The notes: a model not told the origin generated them from the letters alone. A stretch of 6,928 bases of DNA from Gulosibacter sediminis (GCF_014904065.1 NZ_JACXJG010000010.1:150777-157704); one strand, 5' to 3'. Numbered from the stretch's first letter, positions 1 to 6,731 are shown. Program-made: numbers and translations.

Positions 1-41
1 CCTCTGGGGCAGCTGGGACACGGCAGCCGAGTGAAGCGGCG

Positions 42-971
42 CTAGAAGGCCCGGTAGTCGACCTTTTCGAGGCGGGGGCCGCGGCGTGGGCGGCGCGGGC
101 CAGCCGCGAGCAGCAGGCGCACGGCGCGGAAGCGCTGGCCGCGCCACGGTTCGAGCGCGGCGAGCATCTCGTCGTCGCTGAAGTCGCGGCCCTCGAGCGC
201 GTGGCCGACGTACTTGCGCAGGTGATAGTCGCCGACCGACACAGCATCGGCGTCGCCGAGGGCGCGCTGCGCGAGCTCCGCGCTGGTCCAGCGGCCCACG
301 CCCGGAAGCGACTCGAGCCGCTCTCGGGCCACGGCGGCGGGGTGCTGTGCGAGCCGGTCGATGGCGCTCGCACGCTCGGCGAGCCGCGCGACGGTGCGGC
401 TGCGCGCCGGTTCGACGCCCGCGCGGTGCCACTCCCAGCTCGGCACGCGTCGCCACGCGGCGGCGGACGGCGCCACGCGCATGTGGGCCGCGAGCTCGGG
501 CGGCAGCGGACCGGGTGCGGCCTCGCCGAAGCGCAGCACAAGGCGCCGGTATGACGCCGTCGCCTGCTGCACGATCACCTTTTGCTCGAGCACCACGGGA
601 ACGAGTTCGGCGAACACCGCGCCGGTGCGGGGCACACGCATGCCGCTCGCGCGCCGAAACTCGGCCCGGACCTCAGGAAGTAGCGGGTCGAAGCCCGCGG
701 CGTCGTCGGCCGCCCCGCAGATCTCGGGCGCGGCCTCGAGTGCCGCCTCGGCGCCGTCGCCCCACGCGCGGGCGCGCAGCGTGCCGCCCGCGAGCTGCGT
801 GAGCCGCAGTGTTGCGCTGGTATCGCCGAAGCGGCGGGCGAGCAACGCATCCGTGCCGCCCGCAAGCCACTGGAACGTTGGATCCCCGGCGCCGTGCTGC
901 AGCGCCGACAGGGTGAGCCCCAGATCGGTACGGTGCGGCGGCTGCCACTCGCGCTCAAGGAAACTGCTCAT
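42..971 (-). CDS. DNA-3-methyladenine glycosylase, AlkA-like HhH-GPD family
   Basis: A 309-residue protein of the HhH-GPD base-excision repair superfamily, expected to remove alkylated purines from DNA by cutting the N-glycosidic bond. The helix-hairpin-helix is seen at residues 219-239 (LESLPGVGRWTSAELAQRAL). It is followed by VSVGDYHL at 244-251, whose D248 aligns with the catalytic aspartate of AlkA (PDDYLI). The N-terminal ~110 residues are less conserved, as in other AlkA-like proteins. The frame stays open upstream to 1073, but ATG at 971 is chosen because GGAGGAG (987-981) lies 9 nt before it, and the extra 34 residues look like untranslated leader. The gene lies 120 bp downstream of purU on the same strand. 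That gap contains no convincing promoter or terminator, so read-through from purU is possible. The exact substrate range cannot be told from sequence. Confidence 0.88.
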   Translation of the reverse strand: MSSFLEREWQPPHRTDLGLTLSALQHGAGDPTFQWLAGGTDALLARRFGDTSATLRLTQLAGGTLRARAWGDGAEAALEAAPEICGAADDAAGFDPLLPEVRAEFRRASGMRVPRTGAVFAELVPVVLEQKVIVQQATASYRRLVLRFGEAAPGPLPPELAAHMRVAPSAAAWRRVPSWEWHRAGVEPARSRTVARLAERASAIDRLAQHPAAVARERLESLPGVGRWTSAELAQRALGDADAVSVGDYHLRKYVGHALEGRDFSDDEMLAALEPWRGQRFRAVRLLLAAGPRRPRRGPRLEKVDYRAF

Positions 972-980
972 GTGAACATG

Positions 981-987
981 CTCCTCC
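981..987 (-). promoter_or_regulatory. Shine-Dalgarno site that fixes the glycosylase start
   Basis: On the minus strand GGAGGAG stands 9 nt before ATG 971. It is a near-perfect match to the 16S rRNA anti-SD and the strongest in the window. An out-of-frame ATG at 979 lies only one base after it and runs almost at once into a stop, so 971 is the better start. Confidence 0.75.
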
Positions 988-1091
988 GAGGCTCCGACAC
1001 GGCCGGGCAGGCGCGCGGTTGATGCACAACGATGGTCGTGCCGAGATTGGCAAGTGGGGCGCGCCGCCGACACCGCCCGAACGACCCGCGG

Positions 1092-1973
1092 CTAGCGGAA
1101 GACGATCGTGCGGTGCCCGTCGAGCAGGATGCGGTGCTCGGCGAACCACTTCACGGCCTGCGTGAGGGTACGCGACTCTTCGTCCTGGCCCATGGCCTGC
1201 AGCTCGGCGACGGTGTCGGCGTGGTCGACGCGGCGCACGTTCTGCTCGATGATCGGGCCCTCGTCGAGGTCGGTGGTCACAAAGTGGGCGGTCGCGCCGA
1301 CGAGCTTCACGCCTCGAGCGTGGGCCTGACGGTATGGGTTCGCGCCCTTGAAGCCGGGCAGGAACGAGTGGTGGATGTTGATGAGCCGACCCTCGAGCGC
1401 GGCGCAGAGCTCGGGCGAGACGATCTGCATGTAGCGAGCGAGCACGACGAGCTCGATGTCGTCGCTCTCGACGACTTCGAGCACACGGCGCTCGAAGTCG
1501 GCCTTCTCTTGCGCGTTGCGCACGGGGCGGAACTCGAACGGCACATCGTAGAAGCCGGCCAGCTTGCCGAGCACTTCGTGGTTCGCCATGACCCGAGGAA
1601 CGGTGATCGGCAGGTAGCCCGCACGCTGACGAAACAGCAGGTCGTTCACGGCGTGCTCGGCCTTCGAGCCGAGCACGAGCGTGCGCAGCGGGCGGTGTGC
1701 CTCGTCGATGTGCACCTCGGCCCGCAGGGCGTCGCGCACCTCGTAGATGCCGGCCTCGAAGTCGGCACGGCTCGACGAGGTCTCGACCTCGCAGCGCAGG
1801 AAGAAGCGGCCGGCATCGAGCGACGAGAACTGCTGCAGCTCGACAATGTTGCCGCCTCCGCGCGTGATCGCTCCCGTGAGCTCGTGCACGATTCCGGGCT
1901 GATCGTCGCAGACGAGGGTCAGCACAAGGTGCGAAGCGGGCGATGCGGCGGCGTTCGAGGGCGTGTCAGTCAC
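1092..1973 (-). CDS. purU: Formyltetrahydrofolate deformylase
   Basis: A 293-residue PurU. It hydrolyses 10-formyl-tetrahydrofolate to formate and tetrahydrofolate in the cytosol, balancing one-carbon pools and supplying formate. An N-terminal ACT regulatory domain covers about residues 16-90 (LVLTLVCDDQPGIVHELTG). A formyltransferase domain follows from about residue 95, with SKAEHAVNDLLFR at 103-115, RYMQIVSPEL at 180-189 and INIHHSFLPGFKGANPY at 198-214. The catalytic triad is visible as N199, H201 and D237 (DLDEGPII). Length is normal for the family. The start is GTG, read as fMet, with no convincing SD (only GAGG 13 nt upstream). It diverges from the MFS gene with 22 bp between the start codons, and a TANNNT box ends 6 nt before the GTG, so a leaderless transcript is likely. 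The glycosylase follows on the same strand. Confidence 0.96.
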   Translation of the reverse strand: MTDTPSNAAASPASHLVLTLVCDDQPGIVHELTGAITRGGGNIVELQQFSSLDAGRFFLRCEVETSSSRADFEAGIYEVRDALRAEVHIDEAHRPLRTLVLGSKAEHAVNDLLFRQRAGYLPITVPRVMANHEVLGKLAGFYDVPFEFRPVRNAQEKADFERRVLEVVESDDIELVVLARYMQIVSPELCAALEGRLINIHHSFLPGFKGANPYRQAHARGVKLVGATAHFVTTDLDEGPIIEQNVRRVDHADTVAELQAMGQDEESRTLTQAVKWFAEHRILLDGHRTIVFR

Positions 1974-1995
1974 CGCACCAGCGTAGCCTCAGAGC
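1974..1995. promoter_or_regulatory. Bidirectional promoter with overlapping -10 boxes, both transcripts probably leaderless
   Basis: This is the whole gap between the divergent GTG starts of purU and the MFS gene. The plus strand has TAGCCT at 1984-1989, then 6 nt, then GTG at 1996. The minus strand has TACGCT at 1985-1980, then 6 nt, then GTG at 1973. The two -10 boxes share the TA at 1984-1985, so the arrangement is mirror-symmetric: each start lies 11 bp beyond the shared TA. A TANNNT box 6 nt before a G fits transcription starting on the G of GTG. Neither side has a -35 resembling TTGACA. The boxes and spacing are seen directly; promoter activity and leaderless translation are inferred. 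Confidence 0.62.
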
Positions 1996-3270
1996 GTGCC
2001 AGAAACCTCGTCACGCGCGCCAGAACGGCCGTTTCCGCTGATCCCGCTCATCACGCTCGCCGCCGCGACATTCCTCTCGGTGACGGTCGAGATGCTGCCC
2101 ACGGGGCTCATGCCGCTCATGTCAGCGGGACTCGGCGCGAGCGAGTCGCAGATCGGCCTGCTCATGACGATCTTCGCGTTCACCGTTGTCGCACTGTCGA
2201 CGCCGCTCGTCTACCTGCTGCAGCGGGTGCCGAAGCGCATCCTGCTCGTCGGCGTGCTCACGGCCTTCGCGATCGGCACAATCGGCACCGCGTTCGCGCC
2301 GAGCTACACCATCGTCGTGCTCACCCGCATCTTCACGGGCGCCGCACACGGCGTCTTTTGGGCGACCGTGACGTCGTACACCGGCGCGCTCGTCACCTCG
2401 AAACAGCTCACGAAGGCGGTGTCGATCACGGGCGGCGGCGGTGGCCTCGCGTTCGTGCTCGGCGTGCCGCTCGGCACCGCGCTCGGGCAGGTGCTCGGCT
2501 GGCGCACGACGTTCTTCGCGATCGCCGCGCTCTGCGTGCTCGTCGCGGCGCTGCTCTGGTTCGTGCTGCCGAAACGGGTCGAGGAGCAACCCGAGACCTC
2601 TGCCATCGAGGTCGTGCCCGCCCCGCAGCCGATTGGTGACGTCGAGAAGACCGGCCTCGACGGCCCTCGGGTGCCACGGCCAACCCGCTCGATGTATCTC
2701 GTCGCCCTGCTCATATTGCTGTGCGCGCTGACGATGTCGGGCAACTACTCCTTCTACTCCTACATCTCGCCGTACCTGCTCGGCATTGTCTCGCTGCCGC
2801 CCGAGTGGCTCGCGACCGCACTCTTCGCCTTCGGCATCACCTCGGCGCTGGCGACGATGATCACCGGCCTGCTCTTCTCGAACCGGTCAACGCTCGGCCT
2901 TGCGGTCGCGTACGCCTGCATGCTGCTCGGCGCGGGGAGCCTCGCGTTCGCGCCGCAGGTGCTGCCGCTCGTCGTCGTGGGGCTCGGGCTCTGGGGCGCC
3001 GGGATGGGCTTCCTCCCGACCCTGCTCCAGTCGCGCCTGCTCGCGGTTGCGCCACGCAAGCACCGCGACCTCTCAAGCGCGCTCTACACCTCGGGCTTCA
3101 ACCTCGGCATCGGCTCGGGCGCGTTCATCGGCGGCCTCCTCCTCGACGACTACGGCATCTGGTCGGTCGCGCCCGCCTTCCTCACCCTGGTCGGCTGCGC
3201 ATTCATCGGCATGATGGTGATGGACTTTCGGCAGCGACGCGCGGCGGTCGCAACCCCGCCCATCCGCTGA
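1996..3270 (+). CDS. MFS transporter, DHA1 drug/metabolite efflux type
   Basis: A 424-residue inner-membrane transporter of the major facilitator superfamily with about 12 hydrophobic segments. The N-terminal half opens with EMLPTGLMPLMSAGLGASES, typical of the AraJ/PbuE/NepI-like DHA1 branch. The short basic loop between TM2 and TM3 (LLQRVPKRILL) replaces the usual motif A. TM4-5 carries RIFTGAAHGVFWATV and a glycine-rich SITGGGGGLAFVLGVPLG. A hydrophilic central loop of about 40 residues (KRVEEQPETS to RPTRSM) separates the two six-helix bundles. The start is GTG at 1996, chosen because it lies 6 nt after a TAGCCT -10 box and nothing upstream in frame fits. It shares a promoter region with purU, which may hint at a purine-related or one-carbon-related substrate, but this is weak inference. 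It is upstream of the thiD riboswitch and so is not under TPP control. The substrate is unknown; sugar, nucleoside or drug efflux are all possible. Confidence 0.9.
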   Translation: MPETSSRAPERPFPLIPLITLAAATFLSVTVEMLPTGLMPLMSAGLGASESQIGLLMTIFAFTVVALSTPLVYLLQRVPKRILLVGVLTAFAIGTIGTAFAPSYTIVVLTRIFTGAAHGVFWATVTSYTGALVTSKQLTKAVSITGGGGGLAFVLGVPLGTALGQVLGWRTTFFAIAALCVLVAALLWFVLPKRVEEQPETSAIEVVPAPQPIGDVEKTGLDGPRVPRPTRSMYLVALLILLCALTMSGNYSFYSYISPYLLGIVSLPPEWLATALFAFGITSALATMITGLLFSNRSTLGLAVAYACMLLGAGSLAFAPQVLPLVVVGLGLWGAGMGFLPTLLQSRLLAVAPRKHRDLSSALYTSGFNLGIGSGAFIGGLLLDDYGIWSVAPAFLTLVGCAFIGMMVMDFRQRRAAVATPPIR

Positions 3271-3303
3271 TTCGCGGCGCCGCGGCCAGCGAGCGCGAGC
3301 CGG

Positions 3304-3319
3304 CGTGCGCTAGCCTGGC
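3304..3319 (+). promoter_or_regulatory. thiD promoter, -10 region
   Basis: CGTGCGCTAGCCTGGC contains a TANNNT -10 box (TAGCCT, 3311-3316). It matches the thiM promoter segment at 13 of 16 positions. The box ends 7 nt before the first base of the TPP aptamer, so transcription should begin almost exactly at the aptamer. No -35 consensus is visible. The identical hexamer TAGCCT serves the MFS gene. It is the only promoter candidate between the MFS stop and thiD, giving thiD its own transcript. Confidence 0.55.
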
Positions 3320-3323
3320 CGAA

Positions 3324-3398
3324 GACACGGGGTGCCCCACCGAGGGGCTGAGATCACACCCGAGAACCTGATCGAGTTCGCACTCGCGGAGGGATGTC
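3324..3398 (+). promoter_or_regulatory. TPP riboswitch aptamer (THI element) of thiD
   Basis: A complete thiamine-pyrophosphate aptamer. P1 is GACA (3324-3327) with TGTC (3395-3398). The conserved ACACGGGGTG follows. The P3 stem is GCCCC (3334-3338) with GGGGC (3344-3348). The pyrimidine-binding CTGAGA is at 3348-3353, then CACCC, then GAACCTGATC. The P5 stem is CGAGT/ACTCG, closing into GGAGGGA at 3388-3394. All invariant blocks of the family are present. Bound TPP is expected to lower thiD expression. It lies 83 nt upstream of the thiD ATG and no U-run follows, so control is probably of translation rather than termination. Confidence 0.95.
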
Positions 3399-3448
3399 GC
3401 GGCGACGTTGGTACGTCGGCACGCGCCGGCTTGCTGGCGTCGCATTCG

Positions 3449-3476
3449 TCCTCGTGGCGGCTCAGGAAGCCGAGGT
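3449..3476 (+). promoter_or_regulatory. thiD SD and SD-sequestering hairpin (expression platform)
   Basis: The SD GAGGT (3472-3476) lies 5 nt before ATG 3482. It can be buried in a hairpin: CCTC (3450-3453) pairs with GAGG (3472-3475), stacked on GGCT (3459-3462) with AGCC (3468-3471), with loop CAGGA and a five-base bulge on the 5' side. The same TCCTC can instead pair with the aptamer strand GAGGG (3389-3393), extendable through CGC (3385-3387) with one bulged base and wobble pairs. That gives a plausible on/off switch. A separate 6-bp stem, CGACGT (3403-3408) with ACGTCG (3413-3418), sits between. The pairings are seen in the sequence; the switch is inferred. Confidence 0.5.
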
Positions 3477-3481
3477 CGACC

Positions 3482-4312
3482 ATGATTGCCAACGTTCTCT
3501 CGATTGCCGGAACCGACCCGAGCGGCGGCGCGGGCATCCAAGCCGACCTCAAGGCCTTCGCGGCGCAGGGCGCGTACGGCATGAGCGTGATCACCGCGGT
3601 CGTCGCGCAGAACACGCACGGGGTGCGCGACATCGTCGCCCTCGAGCCCGACTTCGTCGCGGCGCAGCTCGCCGCGGTGACCGACGATGTACGCGTGGAC
3701 GCGATCAAGATCGGCATGGTCGCGAACGCGGGCATCGTCGCGGCGATCGCGCGCGGCCTCGACACGGTGCCTGAGGTGCCGGTCGTGCTCGACCCGGTGA
3801 TGGTCGCGAAGAGCGGCGACCACCTGCTCGCGCAGGACACGGTGGCGGCGATCCGTGACGAGCTGCTGCCGCGGGCCACCGTCATCACTCCAAATCTGCC
3901 CGAGGGCTCCGTGCTCGCGGGCGGCGCCGAACCCCGCGACGTCGAGGGGATGCGCGAGCTGCTCCAGCGCCTGCGCGGTTGCGGCAGCGAGTGGGTGTTG
4001 CTCAAGGGCGGGCACCTCGCGGGGGAGGCGAGCGTTGACCTGCTCGCGAGCGGGCACGCCGACGAGCCGCGCGTGCGCGAGTACGCGGCCCCGCGCATCC
4101 GCACCCGCAACACCCACGGCACGGGCTGCACCCTCTCGGCCGCGATCGCGGCGCTCCTACCACGGCACGACGTGCCCACGAGCGTTGAGCTGGCGAAGCG
4201 GTACCTCACGGGCGCGCTGCGGCACGCCGACGAACTCGAGGTGGGTTCGGGGCACGGGCCGGTGCATCACTTTCATGAGCTCTGGCCCGTGCCCGCGGTC
4301 GTTGGCGCGTAG
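3482..4312 (+). CDS. thiD: Hydroxymethylpyrimidine/phosphomethylpyrimidine kinase
   Basis: A 276-residue ThiD of the ribokinase-like family. It phosphorylates HMP to HMP-P and then to HMP-PP, the pyrimidine donor for ThiE. Visible motifs: SIAGTDPSGGAGIQADLKAF at 7-26 (substrate pocket), KIGMV at 76-80, LDPVMVAKSGD at 103-113, TPNLPE at 136-141, KGGH at 175-178 and RNTHGTGCTLSAA at 209-221, the anion hole with C216. Length is normal, and there is no fused ThiE or TenA domain. The frame is open upstream to 3332, but that stretch is the riboswitch. ATG 3482 is chosen because the SIAG motif begins six residues later and GAGGT precedes it. A TPP riboswitch controls it. It converges on the SDR, whose restored stop is only 3 bp past the thiD stop. 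Confidence 0.96.
   Translation: MIANVLSIAGTDPSGGAGIQADLKAFAAQGAYGMSVITAVVAQNTHGVRDIVALEPDFVAAQLAAVTDDVRVDAIKIGMVANAGIVAAIARGLDTVPEVPVVLDPVMVAKSGDHLLAQDTVAAIRDELLPRATVITPNLPEGSVLAGGAEPRDVEGMRELLQRLRGCGSEWVLLKGGHLAGEASVDLLASGHADEPRVREYAAPRIRTRNTHGTGCTLSAAIAALLPRHDVPTSVELAKRYLTGALRHADELEVGSGHGPVHHFHELWPVPAVVGA
4250..4294 (-). terminator. Large hairpin inside the thiD 3' end, possible terminator of the thiM operon
   Basis: GGGCACGGGCC (4250-4260) and GGCCCGTGCCC (4284-4294) form a perfect 11-bp inverted repeat. It extends inward by one G-U and one G-C pair to 13 bp with a 19-nt loop. On the minus strand it begins 22 nt after the restored SDR stop, where a terminator of thiM-thiE-SDR would be expected. 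No T-run follows on either strand, so it would be a GC-rich, U-poor terminator or an mRNA-stabilising stem. It also lies within thiD codons, so the pairing could be partly chance in GC-rich DNA. Because it is a full inverted repeat, it could act on both strands. Confidence 0.42.
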
Positions 4313-4315
4313 CCG

Positions 4316-5106
4316 CTAGTTCTTCACGAGCCCGCCGTCGACGACGAGGTTCTGCCCGGTCACGGCGCGCGCCCACGGCGACGCGAAGAACAGGCGGCGT
4401 CGGCGAACTGCTCGGGCGTCGTGACCGAGCGCAGTGGGGTGCCCTGCGCGATGGCGTCGAACACCGCATCCGGCGTCGCGGCGCTCGCGTCGGTGGTGCG
4501 CAGCAAGCCGCCGCTGATCATGTTCACGGTGATGCCGCGAGGCCCGAGGTCGTCGGCGAAGGTGCGCGTGAGCGAGAGCAGTGCGGCCTTCGCGGCGGTG
4601 TAGTCGTGGTACGGCACGACGGGGTACTGAAACAGGTTCGTGCCGATGTTGATGACCCGGCCCGAACCCGCGCGGGCGAAGTGCGGGGCGGCCGTCTGAA
4701 TCACGTTGAGCGCGCCGCGGATTGTGCCCGAGAACTGCGTGTCGAAGTCGGCGTAGTCGATCTCGTCGGCCTTCGCGCGCGCGTCGCCGTTGAACGAGAA
4801 GTCGATGAGCGCGTTGTTGACGACGGTGGTCACGGGCGCACCGAATGCGGCATCGGCGGCGGCGAAGAGTTGCTCGACCTCGGCGGGGTCGCGCACGTCG
4901 GCGCGAGCGGCCACCACGCGGCCGGGATTCGTCGCCTCGAGCTGCTCGGCCGCTTCGCGGCTGGTGCGGTAGTTGACAACGACGCGGGCGCCTTCGCGCA
5001 CGAACGCCTGGGTGAGGGCGCGGCCGAGTCCGCGCGCGCCGCCCGTGACGAGCACGAGCTGCTCGGCCAGGGGGAGCGCGGTGGTGGGGTCGATGGTGGT
5101 GGTCAT
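4316..5106 (-). pseudogene. SDR family oxidoreductase (FabG-like), frameshifted near the C-terminus
   Basis: A classical short-chain dehydrogenase/reductase, NAD(P)-dependent. The Rossmann motif TGGARGLG is at 21-28, with NYR at 45-47 (R47 suggests NADPH), DV at 70-71 and NNA at 97-99. The catalytic pair is Y169/K173 (DYTAAK). The position of the catalytic serine, 13 residues before the tyrosine, holds T156 (INIGTN). Read as it stands, the frame ends at 4360 after 248 residues with an unrelated tail, CSSRRRGRAP. Adding one base near 4393-4398 restores LFFASPWARAVTGQ, NLVVDGGLVKN and a stop at 4316, giving a 263-residue SDR with a typical C-terminus. It may be a real mutation or a sequencing error; no -1 slippery site is seen. 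The ATG at 5106 overlaps the thiE stop (ATGA), with GAAAGG 7 nt upstream, so it is the third gene of the TPP-controlled operon. The substrate is unknown; reduction of a thiamine-precursor aldehyde is speculative. Confidence 0.85.
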
Positions 5107-5843
5107 GCGTGGGCCTTTCGGGTGGAAGCGGATGCGGTGTGCCAGGCCGCGGCGAGGCCGCGGGCGGTGAGTGTGGGGTCGGGTGCGGCGCAGATCGCCG
5201 AGACGAGGGCGATGGCCGCCGCGCCGGCGTCGCGGAGCGGGGCGACGTCGTCGGGACGGATGCCGCCGATCGCGACCGCTGGCAGTGGGGTGCTCGCGGC
5301 GAGGGCGGCGAAGCCCGCGACGCCGAGGGCGGGCGGATGGTCGGGCTTCGTCGAGGTCGGGCGGATCACGCCGATGCCGAGGTAGTCGACCGTGCCGACC
5401 GGCAGCGCGGCAACGGCCGCGAGGTGGGCGGACGTGTTCGCGGTGAGGCCGACGATCGCGTCCGGGCCGAGCGCGTCACGGGCCTCGCGCACCGCGGCGT
5501 CGCCCTGGCCGAGGTGCACGCCGTCGAGGCGAATGCCGAGTTTGCGCGCCGCGATCGCCACGTCGAGGCGATCGTTGATGAGCAGCGTCGCGCGGCCGTC
5601 GATCACCTCGGCGAGCCGTTCGATGTCGCGCAGTTGGTCCTCAGCGCCGCGGCGCTTTTCGCGGTACTGCACCGTCGTGACGCCGCCCAACACGGCCGCG
5701 TCGACGGTCGGGAGCAGGCCGCGCTCGCCCGTGAGGTGGCGGTCGGTGACGAGGTAGATGCCGGTGACGGGTGCGGGTGGTTGCCCGGTTGTGCAGCCGG
5801 TCGGCGTTGTGCCGTGGGCTGGCTGCGCGCTCTCGGCGGTCAT
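5103..5843 (-). CDS. thiE: Thiamine-phosphate synthase
   Basis: A 246-residue TIM-barrel ThiE. It couples HMP-PP to hydroxyethylthiazole phosphate, giving thiamine phosphate and pyrophosphate. Visible motifs: IYLVTDR at 29-35, QYREK at 59-63 (pyrophosphate contact), [10 protein letters not shown] at 87-96 with the metal-binding D91, GVHLGQGD at 108-115 with D115, GLTANT at 132-137, and [21 protein letters not shown] at 154-174, where TSTK binds the phosphate. AIGGI follows near the C-terminus. The family core begins near residue 26, so about 25 low-complexity residues (rich in T, P, A and G) precede it. The ATG at 5843 overlaps the thiM TGA as ATGA and has no good SD, which points to translational coupling. 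A longer open frame upstream in thiM is a shadow. The stop overlaps the SDR start in the same way. Expression should follow the thiM riboswitch. Confidence 0.95.
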   Translation of the reverse strand: MTAESAQPAHGTTPTGCTTGQPPAPVTGIYLVTDRHLTGERGLLPTVDAAVLGGVTTVQYREKRRGAEDQLRDIERLAEVIDGRATLLINDRLDVAIAARKLGIRLDGVHLGQGDAAVREARDALGPDAIVGLTANTSAHLAAVAALPVGTVDYLGIGVIRPTSTKPDHPPALGVAGFAALAASTPLPAVAIGGIRPDDVAPLRDAGAAAIALVSAICAAPDPTLTARGLAAAWHTASASTRKAHA

Positions 5844-6724
5844 GCCGCGTCGCCCGTCGTGGCCCGGACCGGCTCGAGGTCGCCGGCCGGTTCGAACCGG
5901 AGGCGCGTGCCTGCGGCCACCTCGACCGGCATGATGTGGGCGAGCGCGTCGAGCAGTTCGACGGCGAACGAGCCCGGCCCGGCCGCCCGGGCGGCCGCCC
6001 GCTCGGCCGCGACGCCGTAGCTTACGTGCGCCGCGACCAGCGCATCCAGCACCGACAACTCGACTCGCACCGCGAGGAACGCCGCGACGATTGCGCCGAG
6101 CGCGCAGCCGCCGCCGGTCACCTTCGTGAGCAGCGCATCCCCGCCCGAAACCCACACGACCGAGCTCCCGTCGGTGACGAGATCCTCCTCGCCCGACACC
6201 GCGACGACGGTGCCGTAGCGGCGCGCGAGGGCGACTGCCGCATCCCGCGCGCTCGCGGCTGAGTCGGCCGACTCGACGCCGCGGCCGCCCGAGCCGGCGC
6301 CGGCGAGCGCGAGCACCTCGGAGGGGTTGCCGCGTACCGCGGTGGGGCGCTGCGCGACGAGCTCGGCGGCGAGCTGCGTGCGGATGGGGAGCGCGCCGAT
6401 CGCGACCGGGTCGAGTACCCATGGCGTGCCGGCCTCTCGCGCACCCGCGACCGCCTCGGCGATTGCGCCACGCTGCTCGGGCGTCGGCGTGCCGAGGTTC
6501 ACGAGCAGGCCGCCCGCGGCGCGAGCGAACAAGCCCGCCTCGCCGACGATGTCGACCATGGCGGGCGCCGCGCCGAGCGCGAGCAGGGCGTTCGCGGTGA
6601 AGCCCGTAACGACAGTGTTCGTGATGTTGTGCACGAGCGGGGCGGATGCGCGCACCCGGCGGAGCAGTTCGGCGACGGTGTCGGGTGTGGGCGCGTCGGT
6701 GATCGACGCGGTGAGAGGTGGCAT
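5840..6724 (-). CDS. thiM: Hydroxyethylthiazole kinase
   Basis: A 294-residue ThiM. It phosphorylates the salvaged thiazole alcohol (4-methyl-5-hydroxyethylthiazole, HET) to HET-P for ThiE. Visible motifs: [20 protein letters not shown] at 29-48, the HET-binding start of the family, then PAMVD at 54-58, [12 protein letters not shown] at 73-84, VLDPVAIGA at 103-111, [10 protein letters not shown] at 131-140 and [11 protein letters not shown] at 201-211 with C207 at the catalytic anion hole. A Gly/Ser-rich segment at 141-160 fits the known variable loop. The ATG at 6724 is supported by GAAGGGA about 9 nt upstream and by the family start. It is the first gene of thiM-thiE-SDR. A TPP riboswitch lies 86 nt upstream, and the SD can be masked by a hairpin. 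Confidence 0.96.
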   Translation of the reverse strand: MPPLTASITDAPTPDTVAELLRRVRASAPLVHNITNTVVTGFTANALLALGAAPAMVDIVGEAGLFARAAGGLLVNLGTPTPEQRGAIAEAVAGAREAGTPWVLDPVAIGALPIRTQLAAELVAQRPTAVRGNPSEVLALAGAGSGGRGVESADSAASARDAAVALARRYGTVVAVSGEEDLVTDGSSVVWVSGGDALLTKVTGGGCALGAIVAAFLAVRVELSVLDALVAAHVSYGVAAERAAARAAGPGSFAVELLDALAHIMPVEVAAGTRLRFEPAGDLEPVRATTGDAA

Positions 6725-6731
6725 TGCGACA

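Noticed and set aside
1..45. End of a plus-strand gene entering from the left edge
   Set aside because: One frame reads LWGSWDTAAE and stops at 34; another reads PLGQLGHGSRVKRR and stops at 45. Either could be a real C-terminus converging on the glycosylase, but so few residues do not allow a choice.
972..1091. Promoter for the glycosylase in the 120-bp gap after purU
   Set aside because: A TTGCCA (1053-1048, minus) resembles a -35 box, but no TANNNT box exists at a workable distance.
1032..2639. Long 535-codon open frame on the plus strand across purU and the MFS start
   Set aside because: It is antisense to purU and out of frame with the MFS gene. Its translation is rich in R, H and D with no domain, as expected from the codon bias of high-GC genes.
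3273..3284. Perfect 12-bp palindrome CGCGGCGCCGCG just after the MFS stop
   Set aside because: It has no loop for a terminator and no U-run. Short GC palindromes are common at this base composition. An operator role for thiD is possible but unsupported.
3332..3481. Fifty-residue N-terminal extension of ThiD
   Set aside because: The bases are the TPP aptamer and its expression platform. The family start lies at ATG 3482, so the open frame is accidental.
4388..4400. Programmed -1 frameshift producing the full SDR
   Set aside because: A -1 shift would restore the frame, but no X XXY YYZ slippery heptamer and no clear stimulator stem are present, so mutation or sequence error is simpler.
5981..5996. 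Perfect 16-bp palindrome GGCCGCCCGGGCGGCC in thiM
   Set aside because: It lies inside codons for an Ala/Arg/Gly-rich stretch and is readily explained by GC-rich codon choice.
5844..6422. Open frame continuing ThiE upstream to 6422
   Set aside because: It runs out of frame through thiM, with arginine-rich translation and no ThiE-like residues before about 5770. ATG 5843 with the ATGA overlap is far better.
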